Shown here piece by piece: positions 1 to 12,540 of a stretch of 64,000 nucleotides of DNA; within the stretch, counting starts at the first letter, position 1; every line of letters starts with the position of its first letter. This DNA is from Cyclina sinensis (Eukaryota > Mollusca > Bivalvia > Venerida > Veneridae): positions 59,307,693-59,371,692 of the forward strand of contig JAAONU010000001.1 in NCBI GenBank assembly GCA_012932295.1, in the 5' to 3' direction. Made by a program: the position numbers and the translations under genes. The notes below the pieces were generated by a model. The model searched no databases, had not been told where the DNA came from, and saw nothing but the letters and a program-made list of their open reading frames with translations.

Positions 1-1880
1 TTTTAGGTTAATGTAAGATTACATAATTATTTCATCAATAAATAAGTTTTGCATGATAATTATTAATCATAAAGATTAAGTTTTTCATGATGCATGAACT
101 AAGTCTGTGAAAGTTACATTACTTCCTTAATAAATTTTTACAAGTAATTGCAAGTCTTCCTTGTTGTCAAGTAATTATTAAGTTAACAACAAATATGGAA
201 GGGGACATCCGCCATTTCACACATTGTATTTGTTATTTCAATATGCCAATTTCTTTTCAAAGCTGCCAATTCATTTCCCATGTTACTTTTTATAAGTGCA
301 TTATCCATATTTGTATGTAAATTGCGATATTTTAATTATAACACTACTTTTTATGTTGCAACCATTGAAAACTAGTATGATTTTTATAATTCTGTCATAA
401 GAATTCATATGCAGATATTTTTATAATGATTAAGCATTTGAATTTGCTTACTATGCCAATAATCTGAAAATCCTTAAGTTATAACTAATTTAATGTACTT
501 TATATGCAACTATTTAAATAATCATTAAGAATTTATTTTGCTAACTTTCTAAGAACATTATCAAACATATATTCCTTTCCAGAGAGATATGCATATAAAG
601 TCCAACATTATCTAACATATAATCGTCCTCATAAAAATGATTGCAACAAAATACGATTGTTCTGGTAATAATTTTGACATTACAAATTGAAGCCGAGAAC
701 CAGACCGCATTTTTACGACAGAGGTCGCCGTAGAAAAAATAACTGCTCCCTACCCCGTGTTACGTCCATTTTTACCTCATGGGAATATACAACCACAAGA
801 AACACGAGGAGAGAAACGAGATCACCGCCACGGTTGCTTTGTATTTTGACACCAAGGGTCATCATTTAAATGTTCAGAATTACTTTAAGGGTTCATCTAT
901 ACAAGATGCCTAACCTACCTACCAAATCTCAAACAAAGACCACCTGTGAACAAAGACCGCTTTTGGTCATTCCCTGGAGGTGTCTTTGTTCACAAGTTTG
1001 ACTGTATATGACAGGCAAGTTGCTTTTCAAAATTTAGCAGATCAGGGCACTCAACATTCTACTTAAAATACAACCTTGAACAAGCCTTTGTATAGAAATT
1101 ATTCAAAGAAATAATGCAGTTTTATAGAAAAAAGCATGGCCTATTTCTCAAACACATTTTGTACAAAGATCTGCATAATATAACAGAAGTATTATGTAAA
1201 CAGTTCTGTTAACATAAAGCAGTGTTATGTCATGTTATATAAATGTTTATTTTATACAAAAACCTTATCACAGACTGCACCATGTTATACCAAACAGGTT
1301 TTTTAAAATATTTTTTCCAACAGAAATATAATAGGTTAATCTTTTTAAGATTGTACTGACTGGTACATATCTTATCATTAATTCTGTACCAAAAAATACA
1401 TCAGCCATGGCACATAACTCCAAAACAGTTCAGCTCAGGTTCAGGTTACGTTATAGTCTTAATCTAACATTGATCACAAAGGACAAAGACCGACAGGATA
1501 TTGTACAAGGACAATACTAGAGTAACACAAAAACAAAAAGAGAATAATTCTCAAAACAGGGGTTTCACTAAGTTTTTGAGTTGGAGGGAGTAAAGTAGGC
1601 AGGTGATTTGCTGCCAGTTTGTTATAAATAAGCCTGATTTTAAGAAAAGTAGCCGGGTGAAGATCTCAAAATAGCAGGGGAAAATACCCGCCTTCCGCCT
1701 CTTAATGAAAGCCCTGCAAAAGCAAAAACAAAAAAAAAACAAAAAAAACATTGACTTTTCTCTTTTGATAAATCACATCTGTCTGACTGATAGCTAAAAA
1801 TAAACTGGTCTAAAAAAGTAACTTTTATTTATTTTATTCATAGTAACAGTTATTTATGTGAACTTTTAGCCCCCACTTAC
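1..1880. other. Intron sequence of the ACSL gene, no exon seen
   Basis: AT-rich sequence with no convincing exon on either strand. The small open frame at 687-869 has no splice or homology support. The GPCLG-type exon expected next in ACSL is not here, so the intron continues beyond the window edge. Confidence 0.6.
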
Positions 1881-1995
1881 TTGACAACCTTGCACCCTTT
1901 TTGAAAGCATCCAACAAGGTTCTAACATCTTCTTCATCATAAGCCACTAGCTTGCCCTCTTCTGCTTGCCGACTGACTTTGGCCCCCTCTTCGCC
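1881..1995 (-). CDS. ACSL: Long-chain acyl-CoA synthetase (ACSL1/5/6 type), shared exon 2, partial gene
   Basis: The exon is flanked by an acceptor (TTTATAG, AG at 1996-1997) and a GTAAGT donor (1875-1880). It starts in phase 0 and ends in phase 1, encoding 38 residues. The stretch LVAYDEEDVRTLLDAF matches the conserved N-terminal region of vertebrate ACSL1/5/6 (LVYFYDDVRTLYE-type), which precedes the GPCLG motif. The enzyme family activates long-chain fatty acids to acyl-CoA using ATP, at the ER or mitochondrial outer membrane. The AMP-binding and catalytic regions are not in the window; the next exon would lie left of position 1, and I found none in 1-1,880. Both alternative upstream exons (4,743-4,814 and 11,939-12,052) end in phase 0 and join this exon in frame. 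Family assignment rests on a short but characteristic match. Confidence 0.85.
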
Positions 1996-4742
1996 CTATA
2001 AACAGAAATTAATATTCTTTGCATGATAGAAGACAACAAATGTTGTGTTTGTCTGTTTGTTTGTTTTTGTTGTTGTTTTTTTTATCATTTTTATGACTTG
2101 TAATTCAATGAAACATGCTGATGAGAACAACAACTTCTCCTTTGTTGCTGCAGACATGAAAGGGACTGTAATACCTTAACCCTTTTCTTCTTTAAACAGC
2201 TTTGCAAGTCGCATACAAAAAAATATAATAATTGCACATCATACCTCAGACTATTACAAAAAGAAGCAGGCAAGAATCTGGATAGAGGTTAATTAAGCTT
2301 TTGTTCCATACTCATATACCATTGACAGCTCATACATGTATTTTATCTACCCTGAATGACCTGAAGGCAGAATGTGGTAAGGTCATGGTCAAACTCTGCA
2401 AATGGGACCTAATGACCTTTGCATGCTCTACCCCTTTACCATATCTCATTTGAATTTGCTATGCTCAAAAGGAGATGACAAGATTTGTTGGAAAATGTAA
2501 CAATCATTTCAGATGAAGACTTACTTTCACTGTCAATTTATTAAACAAATAAAAATGTACACTTTAAAACCAAGTAACTAACATCCAATCTCTTCTAACA
2601 TCAATAAACTGATGCATAAAATATAACCTTAACCTAATTATATTGATAACTTCTTATGTACATCAAGAAAAGTTCTCTTTTTGTAACACTAGATTCTTTT
2701 AAATTACTTTATCAGTTCAATTTATCAAATATATTTCACTTTTATGAACACAAGTTGCTGTAATAAACTTCCGTTCCAACATTTCAATTACTCTAATTTA
2801 TTAAGAACTTGGGCTGTTGGCCATGAGAATTTAGCTACACAGTTGCTCTTGCAAACTTTCTTTGCTGTAAAGTCATCTCTATTGTAAATTTTAATGCTTT
2901 GACTGACAAATATTACATTCTTAAAGCTTTAAATTTTTCAGGATAACTTGTTTGAATAACAGGCTCTAACGACTATTTTTTGTAAACATAAATATGAGGC
3001 TATAAAACAAGAACATTTTAAAAACCTTCAACCTTCAACATTATAACATAACTCTACACTGATAAACTATGTAATATTTATAATTTGTAAAATATAATAA
3101 ATTATACTGTTTCCCCAAGTCAAAACACATTTGCCTTAAAGTACTCAAAAAGGCTTTTAAGTTTTAATGTTTCACAAAAGGGTAACAATGCAGTAAATTC
3201 ACAAGACCGAGAATTGACATATTCCCATCTATGAGGTAATAAAGCAATTCATATTTCATAAAATAATTTAAGAATGTTGGCACCTTGCTATAACTTGTGT
3301 AGTTATAGCACAGATGAATATAGTCTACAGTTATTGCATAATGTATCAGACTATAAGAAATATACATTGCAAGCAAGCATACAGTGTAACTCTCTGGTAT
3401 TTATACATTTATTGTACATATATGCTTGTCATTAACTATGTGTGTACATTGGTCCTGAACTCATCATCGGACAGTCACCTTTAATAGTTTTCATTTAAAA
3501 TCTACCATAGATAACAGTAAATTAAACTTGAGATTCAGTCTTCTTAACTTACTGGTATGCAACAATTCATGTGGCATAACACTACTCATATCAGGTACTC
3601 TTTTCATTGTCAAAAAACAAACCTATGAGTTTGACCCAAACAGACCTTTATGATTGAGTATCAATATTTAAGCAGAGTTGATTCTTAGGATCAATGTCAT
3701 TTAGACCTTACTTTATTTTGTGTCTTGTGGAAAGAAAGCAATAAAGCTTATTCTTTTGTATGAACATCCAGCAAATTAGACAACCAGACAACACAGGATA
3801 ACATTAGTCCAATTTTACCTAACAGTTCATGCAGTTCTACTTTAGAAGTTAAATATTTCATTGAATTACAAGAAGCACAAATCATAGAATAGATGCACAA
3901 TGATAAAACTAGTAAAATGTACATTTCTTTTACATGTAGCATATAAAATAAATTATACAATGAACTATATAAACTTGCAAATTCATTACTTCAGCTCTCT
4001 GACTACCGGTAAATGACAAATTGTTAAGAAAAGGTTAAATATGTAATGACTGCACAGTGAGGCATTTGTTTAACGACACTGTTACTTTATTGGGGGTATA
4101 TTGTGCTTAAACCTTTAACCTCTGTAAGCTAGAATTTGACCACTAGTCCAATGAAACCACTAAAAAACAAACATGCATTGCTTCTGGTGATCTTTTTAAC
4201 TTGTAGCATGATGAAAATCTTTGACTTAAAAAAGTTACCAGTTATTGCTTACTAATGCTACTGACAGACTTGTATCACAATTGTCAACAAAAATGTTTTA
4301 ACACAGGCTAATCTTTTATGCCCGAGTTGATCACTACATACCGGTAGTCTAAATCAGACTATTTTACAGTGTAAATGTAAATGACATGAACCAAGGTGAC
4401 CACAACTGATTCAATCAATGATCAATAAACACTCCCTTGTAATTACAAACACACCTGTGCAAAAACACGTTTTAATATCAACATAATTATTTTAATATTT
4501 ATTTCTTGGTTGCAATTACACATCTGAATAATAAATGTTAAATGTGAACTTTTGTACAGGTGTATAAATTAGGGTCATATTTCTACCTGGATATTCATAA
4601 ATTCTTCATGTCAATATTACATACAGACACAGTATTAGTCATACAACAGCGAAACTTTGTTCACATAACTGGAAGTATAGAAAGTACCTGTATAATTTGA
4701 CATGTAAATCATGCATAAGTTTGAATATATATTTGTACTTAC
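1996..4742. other. ACSL intron, no other feature
   Basis: AT-rich intron between the shared exon 2 and the MGQSVSK exon. It has short runs of low complexity and no supported exon or element. Confidence 0.6.
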
Positions 4743-4814
4743 CTCTATTGGTACAGACTGAATGTTAAAAAACTCCTCAGTCTGAGGATTAAATTTACTA
4801 ACTGACTGTCCCAT
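4743..4814 (-). CDS. ACSL: ACSL alternative first coding exon with N-myristoylation-like start
   Basis: This is a 24-codon first exon ending at a GTAAGT donor (4737-4742) in phase 0, so it joins the 1,881-1,995 exon without a frame change. The protein begins MGQSVSK, which fits the N-myristoylation consensus: Gly2, small residue or Ser at position 6, Lys at 7. Its end, QSVPIE followed by GEEGAK, aligns with the QSVEVAGSGGAR segment just after the membrane anchor of vertebrate ACSL1, so it is very likely the same gene. It has no hydrophobic anchor. The inference is an isoform tethered by a lipid rather than a transmembrane helix. A promoter should lie upstream on the minus strand (above 4,815); I see no clear TATA box. 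Confidence 0.75.
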
Positions 4815-7503
4815 GACACACCTTTACAGTTGTTTAATAATTAACAAGAAAAATTCAGTCTATTTTTACAGGTGTACGTGTACACACAGTAAAACAAGTA
4901 TACAGTCCTCAAATATTTACCTCCAGTGAAGTATGAAAACAGAAAAAACAACTTTTATTGGTCAGAATCAATACAGCATGACCATCACTGTAAAAACATT
5001 TTTAGCTGTAAGTAAATGTAATCCAACAATTCTCCACAGGAACTAAGTTGTTAAAAAAAATTAAATCAAAGAAATGCACTAAGCATTTATTTAGTGAGCA
5101 CTACACTTCACCTGTTATTCTTATACACACTTAGGTAATCCCTTTTATACATAAAATCAACACTGCACTCTCTAAGTTTTGCTACAAGTATATTAATCTG
5201 TTTTTCTATATCCTTTAACAATGAGCACATATTAAGTACTTTTTAAGTGGTCTATATTAAACTATGTACATGAAATGCATCACTTGAGTATTTAGCCAAT
5301 ATTATTCATCCACCTAAGACAAAAACAATTTTCTCTTGCAAGCCCATTAACTGAACTTAACACAATTGAAATAAACATTTTTTACACTAAATAACTGACA
5401 AGTAAGTCACTCTACTACTATTTACATACATGTACATATATATTTCATCATCTTATTAGTGGTACCATACTGTACGAACAAACATGTGATAAACAGCACA
5501 TGACATAGAACCTATAAATAGAATCAACTGTAGCAGAGTTCTATATATAGAATTCTATGAAATATACATGAAACAATGTGTCACTTCTTACTAACTTTTC
5601 ATCTTTTTTCCCTTCTGAAAGAAACACAATGTATTATTGCAACAGCTGCTGGTGTTGGTGAAATGGGAAAATGAAGTTGGATTTCCTTATTATTTCTTCT
5701 CTTTTCCTGCTAAGATTTCACACAATAAGAACAAACAGCCTGTTCAAAGGGTTTTTTATGATTTCCTTTTTCCTTTTTTCATTTACAAAATAAAACAATC
5801 AACAAAGTGGCTAAACCTTGTGAAGTTAAAGATATGTTTAATTATTATTGTATTAGTATAACTGTCTTCATCTCATATCTAAAATGGTTCATTTAGAAAC
5901 CATGATAATGTCAGATGCTATACAGGACATAAGAAATACATTAATTTTGTACTGCAAGAGTTAATATTATCAATACAAGCATTAACTCTTCACATTTTTT
6001 AAAAAAGACTTTTCTTATTCCCTATTTTTATTACTACTTTTCGTTCACAATCTATGACATTAAAAATTTAAAATAGTAGGTAAGTTTGTATGTCTCTCTT
6101 TGTGTTGAACTTTACTGATAAAATCAAAGCTTCACAGGAAAAGATATAAGGACATGAACAGAGAATTCAAGGTTTTTCTTAGAAGTTACTGTGCAATTCT
6201 CAGCATTAACACTTTCAGTATCAGTATTATATTAACACTTCCAGTATTTCTATTCACTATCATTTCTCAGAAATACTGGGCAATAAACCTAGGAACATGG
6301 AAGTTCAAACAGATCTCTTCTAGAAAACTAAGTACTCCCAAGACACTCCGTATGATCAGTAGCAAGCATTATCAATGAAATACATGTGCAGATGCAACAT
6401 GAATGCAAGATAATACACAAACTAAAGCACAGCTGCCTAGCTGTTCTAAGTATGAGGTACTCTAAATATCCACCTCTACCAGGGGTCAAAATTGGCCCCA
6501 ATCCCAGGATCACTTGATTTTACATATTATATGGGGAAAATTTTGAAGTGTCAATATTAATGGCTCCACAAAAGGGGTCACTTGATTTTACATATACTTG
6601 TAAGTAAAATCAGGATAATAAATATAATATGTATAATGTAATATAATAATAAAAATAGGAAAAACTTTAAATCATAAACATAATAAGGCTTATAAAATTA
6701 GAGTTTAGATATTTGGTGTGTAGCATTGTCTAATGGACCCCTACCAAGATGGTTCAAATCATGACCCCAGGTATAATATCTGCCCCAGCCCAGGGGTCAC
6801 TTTTTGCATAGACTTATATAGACAAAAAATTCTTAAGGGAAAACACGAAGCCTTGAACTTAACTTTATTTGATGAGTAGGTACTTCCCGCCCCTACAAGC
6901 ACCCTCTTTATTCCCCTCAACTCCAATTTCCTTTTTTGTGTTGGTACTTGCTTCCCCCATCTACCACCCCCCACCCACCCCCCAACCCTTTCATTCTTTT
7001 AATAAGTATCTCAGGACTGTTATTCATCACAAATAAGTTTTAAGCAGCAAAAAAGAGTGAAGATTTTTTCAGATGACTACCCTTTAGTCAACTGTACTGC
7101 TCATACAAGACTTTTGATTTGATCTACTACTGAAGGGGCATATGTGACTGTTGCGCTTTCCTCGTTCACTGCTCCATCTGCTGGTAGTGGGGTTCAGTTG
7201 GTGGCAACACTTTAATATATCATACTGCCAGAATAGTGACTCTGTGTAGAGATAGCTCTACTGGTATGGTAAAGGGCTCTGCTAATTTGGGGACTTTGCA
7301 TATACAATGTCCCTGACTGACCTCGCCCAGTCACAGATCCACTCTTCGTCTGTACTGCAGAGTTCTTGAACTGATATGAAAAACCAACTATGTTTCCAGT
7401 TTCAACCTGTATTCTAATTCAATTAAATGCTCATTTCAGTCTGATATCTTATTAAAGTGTTCCTTTTCAATTTTTCAACAGTGATTAACATATATCCATA
7501 CCT
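4815..7503. other. ACSL upstream/intron region with weak repeat traces
   Basis: This stretch is 5' of the MGQSVSK exon and intronic to the anchor isoform, so the proximal promoter of the former should be just above 4,815. The part at about 6,470-6,990 has repeated 'ggggtcac...cttgattttacatat' phrases and looks like a decayed dispersed repeat. Nothing else is supported. Confidence 0.5.
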
Positions 7504-7722
7504 TTTAACCCTTAACCTGCTGGAACCGAAAGTGATTAGCCTTTGCCACCAGTATAGAGCCAGGCCAGCCTGCACATCCGTGCAGTCTGACCAGGCTCTA
7601 TTACTGTTGGTAGCGCAATTTTTTTGTTTTGATATTGAAATCACTTAAACTTTGAATGGACTGTTCCAAATTCAAAGCTGGGCAAATCGATTACAAAATT
7701 TCAGCATGTTCAGGGTTAAAGT
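7504..7722. mobile_element. MITE-like element with internal hairpin
   Basis: The ends are imperfect inverted repeats: TTTAACCCTTAACCTGC at the left and the reverse complement of TTTAACCCTGAACATGC at the right. Inside is a hairpin of about 20-bp arms around 7,555-7,600 (AGAGCC..CCTGCAC against GTGCAG..GGCTCT, a few mismatches). There is no coding capacity, and target duplications are not clear. Confidence 0.5.
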
Positions 7723-7827
7723 CACTCTAGGTGTTATACTTTTGAAGACTGTAGTCTTTCCTTACTGCACAATTAAGATATTTTCTTATTAATTTTAACA
7801 ACTAAACAACATTAAAAATGAAGAATA

Positions 7828-9178
7828 CACTCTGACCCCGTTACTACGCGCCCCGTTATAACGCTAACCTCAGTATAACGCTCAAGGGTCATGGCTCCCA
7901 AAAAAAGTTAAAAAAAAACTTTAAAAAAAACTATACCTATTTTTCACCGACCATAATTATTTTACATGCATATCTTACATGCTGTATCCATAACAACGCT
8001 TGTTTAATGTGTCAGCGAAGTACAATTAACTACGAATTAATTAGGATGCTCTAGGGCGGGAAAAGTGTGAAAAGCATGCAAAGTCTGGCGTTAATCCGCT
8101 TCTTTGTTCGTTGTGATCGATGATCAGTCAGGTATCAAACGATTATGAAAACCTCAAATTCGAAGCTCTGACGCGCAAACATCGATGAACTGAGTAACAA
8201 AAACAAGCCGAAAATCTGTTTAAAAACCCTACGTTTTCTATCGAACAGCACAAAGTTTGTTGTATCTCATGAAGATATTACAGGATTGCAAAGAACTTCA
8301 AAGCGCGGCACCGTATCTTAAGTGCTGTATCCATAACAACGCTTGTTTAATGTGTCAGCGAAGTACAATTTACTTCGTAATTAGGACGCTCTAGGGCGGG
8401 AAAAGTGTGAAAAGCATGCAAAGTCTGGCGTTAATCCGTTTCTTTGTTCGTTGTGATAGATGATCAGTCAGGTATCAAACTGTTATGAAAACCTCAAATC
8501 CGAAGCTCTGATGCGCAAACATCGATGAACTGAGTAACAAACACAAGTCGAAAATCTGTTTTCTATCGAACGGCACAAAGTTTGTTGTATCTCACTGAAG
8601 ATATTACAGGACTGTAAAGAACTTCAAAGCTGCGGCACCGTATCTAAAGTTCAGTCAGTAAGAAATCTATACATGATGCCAGGATGGATGCGAGACACAA
8701 GTCAGTGCAGCGAAAGATGACAGAATTCTTCAGCAGAGAAAACAGGAACGACGGGTAGATACATCAAAATAGGTACAATGAGTTACGTGCAGCGTTACAC
8801 ATTGTAACTTACAGATTTTCATGGTTTTACTTTCATAACGCTTACGCCGCGGTTTTCCCGGGAATTGCATATGTTTACATTTTTCTTATGCGATTTTTTC
8901 TGTTTTTTTTTTTTTTAAACAAAGCAGGCAATATTTTACCAAATAATAATTTTCTCTATACAAAATGTATCTTGAGTGGTTTACAAACAAATTTGGTTCT
9001 TTTGAATGTTTCAACTTTAACATAATGATACAGTTACATGTTGGTGGGTGGGGTAATACTAGCAAATTCAACAGGTCAACTATATGATCTTGGCAGGCGC
9101 GTTATATATCAGAACCCCGTTTATATCGCAGTCTGAAACCTTGGACCCCAACTAGAGCGCTATAACGGGGTCCCAGTG
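7828..9178 (+). mobile_element. Non-autonomous pogo/Tigger-type (Tc1/mariner superfamily) element
   Basis: The element is flanked by TA on both sides (7826-7827 and 9179-9180). Its termini are inverted repeats: CACTCTGACCCCGTTA at the left, and at the right the reverse complement reads CACTGGGACCCCGTTATA. Subterminal CCCGTTATAACGC motifs recur near both ends. An internal segment of about 340 bp is duplicated in tandem (starting near 7,980 and 8,321). Near 8,655-8,759 a short frame ends in QRKMTEFFSR followed soon by a stop, resembling the C-terminal tail of pogo/Tigger transposases. The rest of the transposase is missing. Confidence 0.75.
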
Positions 9179-9439
9179 TATTTCCTTTTCAGACTGTTTC
9201 TAAACTTTCCATCCAACAAACACCCAACACTAAATTAAAACTATCAAGTTCTCTAAGATAACTATTAGACCTGTATGGAGGTCACATGTTTTACATAGAA
9301 ATATCTGGAAAATCTCTAAAATTAACCTTATATGAAACCACAAGAACAAAAATTCTTAAGTTTTGCACAAAGCATTGCCAAGTAGACCTCTAACTAATTG
9401 TTCCTAACAATGACATAAAAATTATATATAAAAATCTTC

Positions 9440-9900
9440 TTGTTCAGAAACCGCAAGGAAATTTGGTGGGTTGCAGTATCTTGCAAACCCCTACCAAGTT
9501 TGTTTTACTACCTTTTGGCAACCTCTATCAACTTTTCTCTATATTTCTATGTAAAACATGTGTCCCCTCAGGCAGGGTCAGTAATCCCAGAGGCATAATT
9601 TGAAAAAACTTGGTAGAGATACTCTAGACAATGCCACATACCAAATTTCAGGAGCTCTGGGCCAGGTGGTCTTACAAAAGATTTTTAAGTTTTTAACAGC
9701 AATTAATTCAATAGAATAGCTATGGAATTCTTTGATTAAGTTTGGTAGAGCTTATAATGCAAGGAACATCCCTTATAAGTTTTATCTACTATGGAGTGGT
9801 TCAGGATGAGATGATGTTTAAAGTTAAAAGGTGAAGACACACAAGGACACAGGGTGATCACACACTGTGCTCAGGTGAGCTAAACACTTACATAATAATA
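9440..9900. repeat. Dispersed repeat ending in a 'gatcac..cagctcac' tail
   Basis: The sequence contains 'ggacacagggtgatcaca' followed by 'gtgctcaggtgagcta'. The same terminal phrase recurs at about 16,753-16,805, so this is another copy of the dispersed family described at 15,721-16,800. Confidence 0.5.
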
Positions 9901-10539
9901 CCATGAGAACAAAGTTTTACAAGAACTTAAAACAACATTCACACATACCTGAGACTTTTATGACTTTATTTACATCTTAATTTTTATTAATATTTCATTT
10001 TAATAATCTAACTACTAGTATTTATTGATAAAACATTGGGTGAAATTTTCCCACTGTGACACATACTATAAATTAATTTATCATATACTGCATAGGTATT
10101 TTATTGACTCAATCCATAGAAACTGAAAATAACTGACAAGTAGAAGAACATTATGTTTAGTTTTTTTGTTTGTAAACAAAGTAACTAAAAATGTATTCAT
10201 TTGTAACAGACTGTAACCCACCCAAAAATAGAGAAAAAAACTCTCTATAACTAGAACTATCGCTGAATGTGATTCATACTCCCACCAATGTCATTGATAG
10301 AAGGTGACTTGGATATTTGAATAGATGGAAAAGGGAATAATTTTTGTGGCATAAGATAGTTGTGTTTGATGGAAAAAAAAAGACAACACTTCACAGGTAA
10401 TGGTATGAATAAATTTTGAATCATCAAATCAGGAAACAGGTAACAATAACTTTTGATTTGGCAAATTTACTAAAACAAAGAAATTATGAACTAAAATAAA
10501 GAATATCATGTATTCAGCCAAGTCAGAAAAAAATCCTCG

Positions 10540-11360
10540 TCTTACATTTGATTGTCTAATATTTGACGTTCAAGTGTGACCTTGACCATTAGCTAGTGCA
10601 AGGGCAACATCAGTTCTGCATATTCTCTTCATCAGGGAAACATTTGAGCTAAGTTTGAATAAAATCCTTCAAGGGGTACAGGATTTAATGAGCGGACAAA
10701 AAAATTGTCTGACTTTCCAGTTTGACCTTGAGCTCATACAAGGGCAATGTGGGTTATGCAGATTGCCTTGTTAAGATGAACATTTGGACGAAGTTATAAG
10801 AAAATCCTTGCCTTATAATTCATTATCAAATATTTTACCTTCAAGTGTGACCTTGACCTTGAGCTAGTACAAGGTCAACATGGGTTCTGTACATCGCTGT
10901 CATGAGGTGAACATATGGCCAAGTTTGAAGAAAACTCTTCAAGGGGTTAAAAATTTACAGAGAGGACAAAAAAATTGTCTGGCGTTCCAATGTGACCTTG
11001 ACCTTGACCTGACACAAGGGCAACATGGGTTCTGCATATTGCCTGGTTGAGTTGAATATTTGAGCCAAGTAAAAACAAAATCCTTCAAGGGGTAAAGAAT
11101 TTACAGAGCAAACAAGACACATTGTCTTTTTTTTTAATGTTAGATATTTGACCTTCCAGTGTGACCTTGACCTGACACAAGGCCAACATGGGTTCTGCAC
11201 AATTGCCTGGTTGAGGTTAACATCAGAGCCAAGTTTGAAGAAAATCTTTCGTTACTATATGATTTATTGAGCAGACAAGGTGGAGAAGGCCCAACCAACC
11301 AACTGACCGACCGACGTGATGAAGTGATTCCAGTATACCCAGGAACTATACCCCAACCTC
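10540..11360. repeat. Tandemly arranged dispersed repeat with TGACCTTGACCTT motifs
   Basis: About five related units of 130-190 bp each contain 'gtgaccttgacctt..gac', 'caagggcaacatgggttctgca' and 'gaagaaaatccttcaagggg'. The open frames in this region are by-products of the repeat. The motif is the reverse complement of AAGGTCAAGGTCA. Confidence 0.65.
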
Positions 11361-11938
11361 TCCACATTTTGTAATTTTATAATTATAAATGACTTGTATT
11401 AATTCTTTTGAATGTACTGCACTTGCAAAACAATGCAGACCATAATCAGAGTAATGTAGATCTAATACAGGCTTTTTCTCAGTATTTTGGGAACATGACC
11501 TTAGAATTGGGAATTTCAGCGATGTTTTGCTAAAAATTGGGAAAAATGCATGACTTCAGTTTTGCAAGTTTTAAATGAACACTAACAATTACTGTCTATG
11601 ATGGTAACTTTCAATCCTTACAAGTCAATTACAGTGAAAGATCCCTTGTTTTCGGAGATTTAGTTATTATTTTTTATTTTTTTGTCTTTTGAAATTTCAG
11701 TTGGGATTTTTTTTATTTTTGAGGGGAAAAAGATAATATTTTCAACTGGGAATATGACCCAATATTGCCTATAAAATAAGCCTAAAAAACCTGTAGTATA
11801 TTATAAGTTTTTACATTTCAATAAATACCCATATAAATGACAAATAGGTCCAGGGTGACATTTCAACTGTACAAAATTGAGCAGGGTTGTTATGGATGTA
11901 CTTACATATATCTGTTAAGTCAAGAAAAAAAATCATAC

Positions 11939-12052
11939 TTTAGCATCTGAGGACTGTTCAGAGTAGTCACAGTCTGGGTTGAATGCTTTCTGTTTCCTCA
12001 TCATCATCAAGGCTGTGGCTGTGGCCGTAGCCACTACGGTCCCTGTACCCAC
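11939..12052 (-). CDS. ACSL: ACSL alternative N-terminal exon encoding the membrane anchor
   Basis: A 114-nt phase 0-0 exon lies between an acceptor (CTAG, AG at 12053-12054) and a GTATGA donor (11933-11938). It encodes VGTGTVVATATATALMMM, a hydrophobic segment, then RKQK and NPDCDYSEQSSDAK. The layout of hydrophobic helix, basic cluster and P-x-CD motif matches the N-terminal anchor of ACSL1/5, and the frame joins the exon at 1,881-1,995. An in-frame TAG sits immediately before the acceptor, so the start codon must be on a further upstream exon that I could not locate between 12,053 and 20,200. A second possible acceptor (GTACAG) a few bases in would give the same frame from phase 1. The exon lies only about 15 bp from a minisatellite. 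Confidence 0.7.
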
Positions 12053-12065
12053 CTAGCTTCAGAAT

Positions 12066-12216
12066 GTATTCATCCATCCTGCTGTATTCTGTAACAATAT
12101 ACAATCAAGCACTAAATGTAAAAGTCTACAAAAGCATCCTACTGCATCCTGTAACAAGATACACTCAAGTACTTACATACTAGTCTTATCAACCATCCTG
12201 TTGTATCCTGTAACAA
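12066..12216. repeat. Short minisatellite of about 60-bp units
   Basis: About 2.5 units of 'catcctgctgtatcctgtaa' plus 'caagatacaatcaagtact' occur here. The same unit forms a second array at 13,400-13,600. It lies directly upstream (minus strand) of the ACSL anchor exon. Confidence 0.6.
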
Positions 12217-12239
12217 GGGGTAAAAGTCCAGAATTGTGA

Positions 12240-12540
12240 AAATACTGAACTTATAGCTTGAGAGCCTGGGGGCTGCTAGGTGCTGGGCTCCCGGTGAGTC
12301 TAGGGCAGTGCCTTGGCCAGGGGTCCAGGGCGCCTCTGGCCCCAGAAACTCCTGAGTTTTAGCTTTATAGGACATTGAAAATCTCATTCCCATGAACTTT
12401 CTTGGAGCCTTATCTCTTCTTTCTTTCACTAATTTTTTTTCAACAAAACCGTTAGTAAAAAGCATCATAGCACATATCAACAGATTATACCTGAGCGGTA
12501 AGAACTTCATTTTCGCTTGTTGACAAACTTCTGCATAATG
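12240..12540. other. GC-richer repeat fragment
   Basis: An open frame on the minus strand covers this segment (12,139-12,510). Its composition (ctccggtgagtctagggcag, ggtccagggcgcctctgg) is much GC-richer than its surroundings and suggests a dispersed repeat rather than an exon. No family can be named. Confidence 0.35.
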
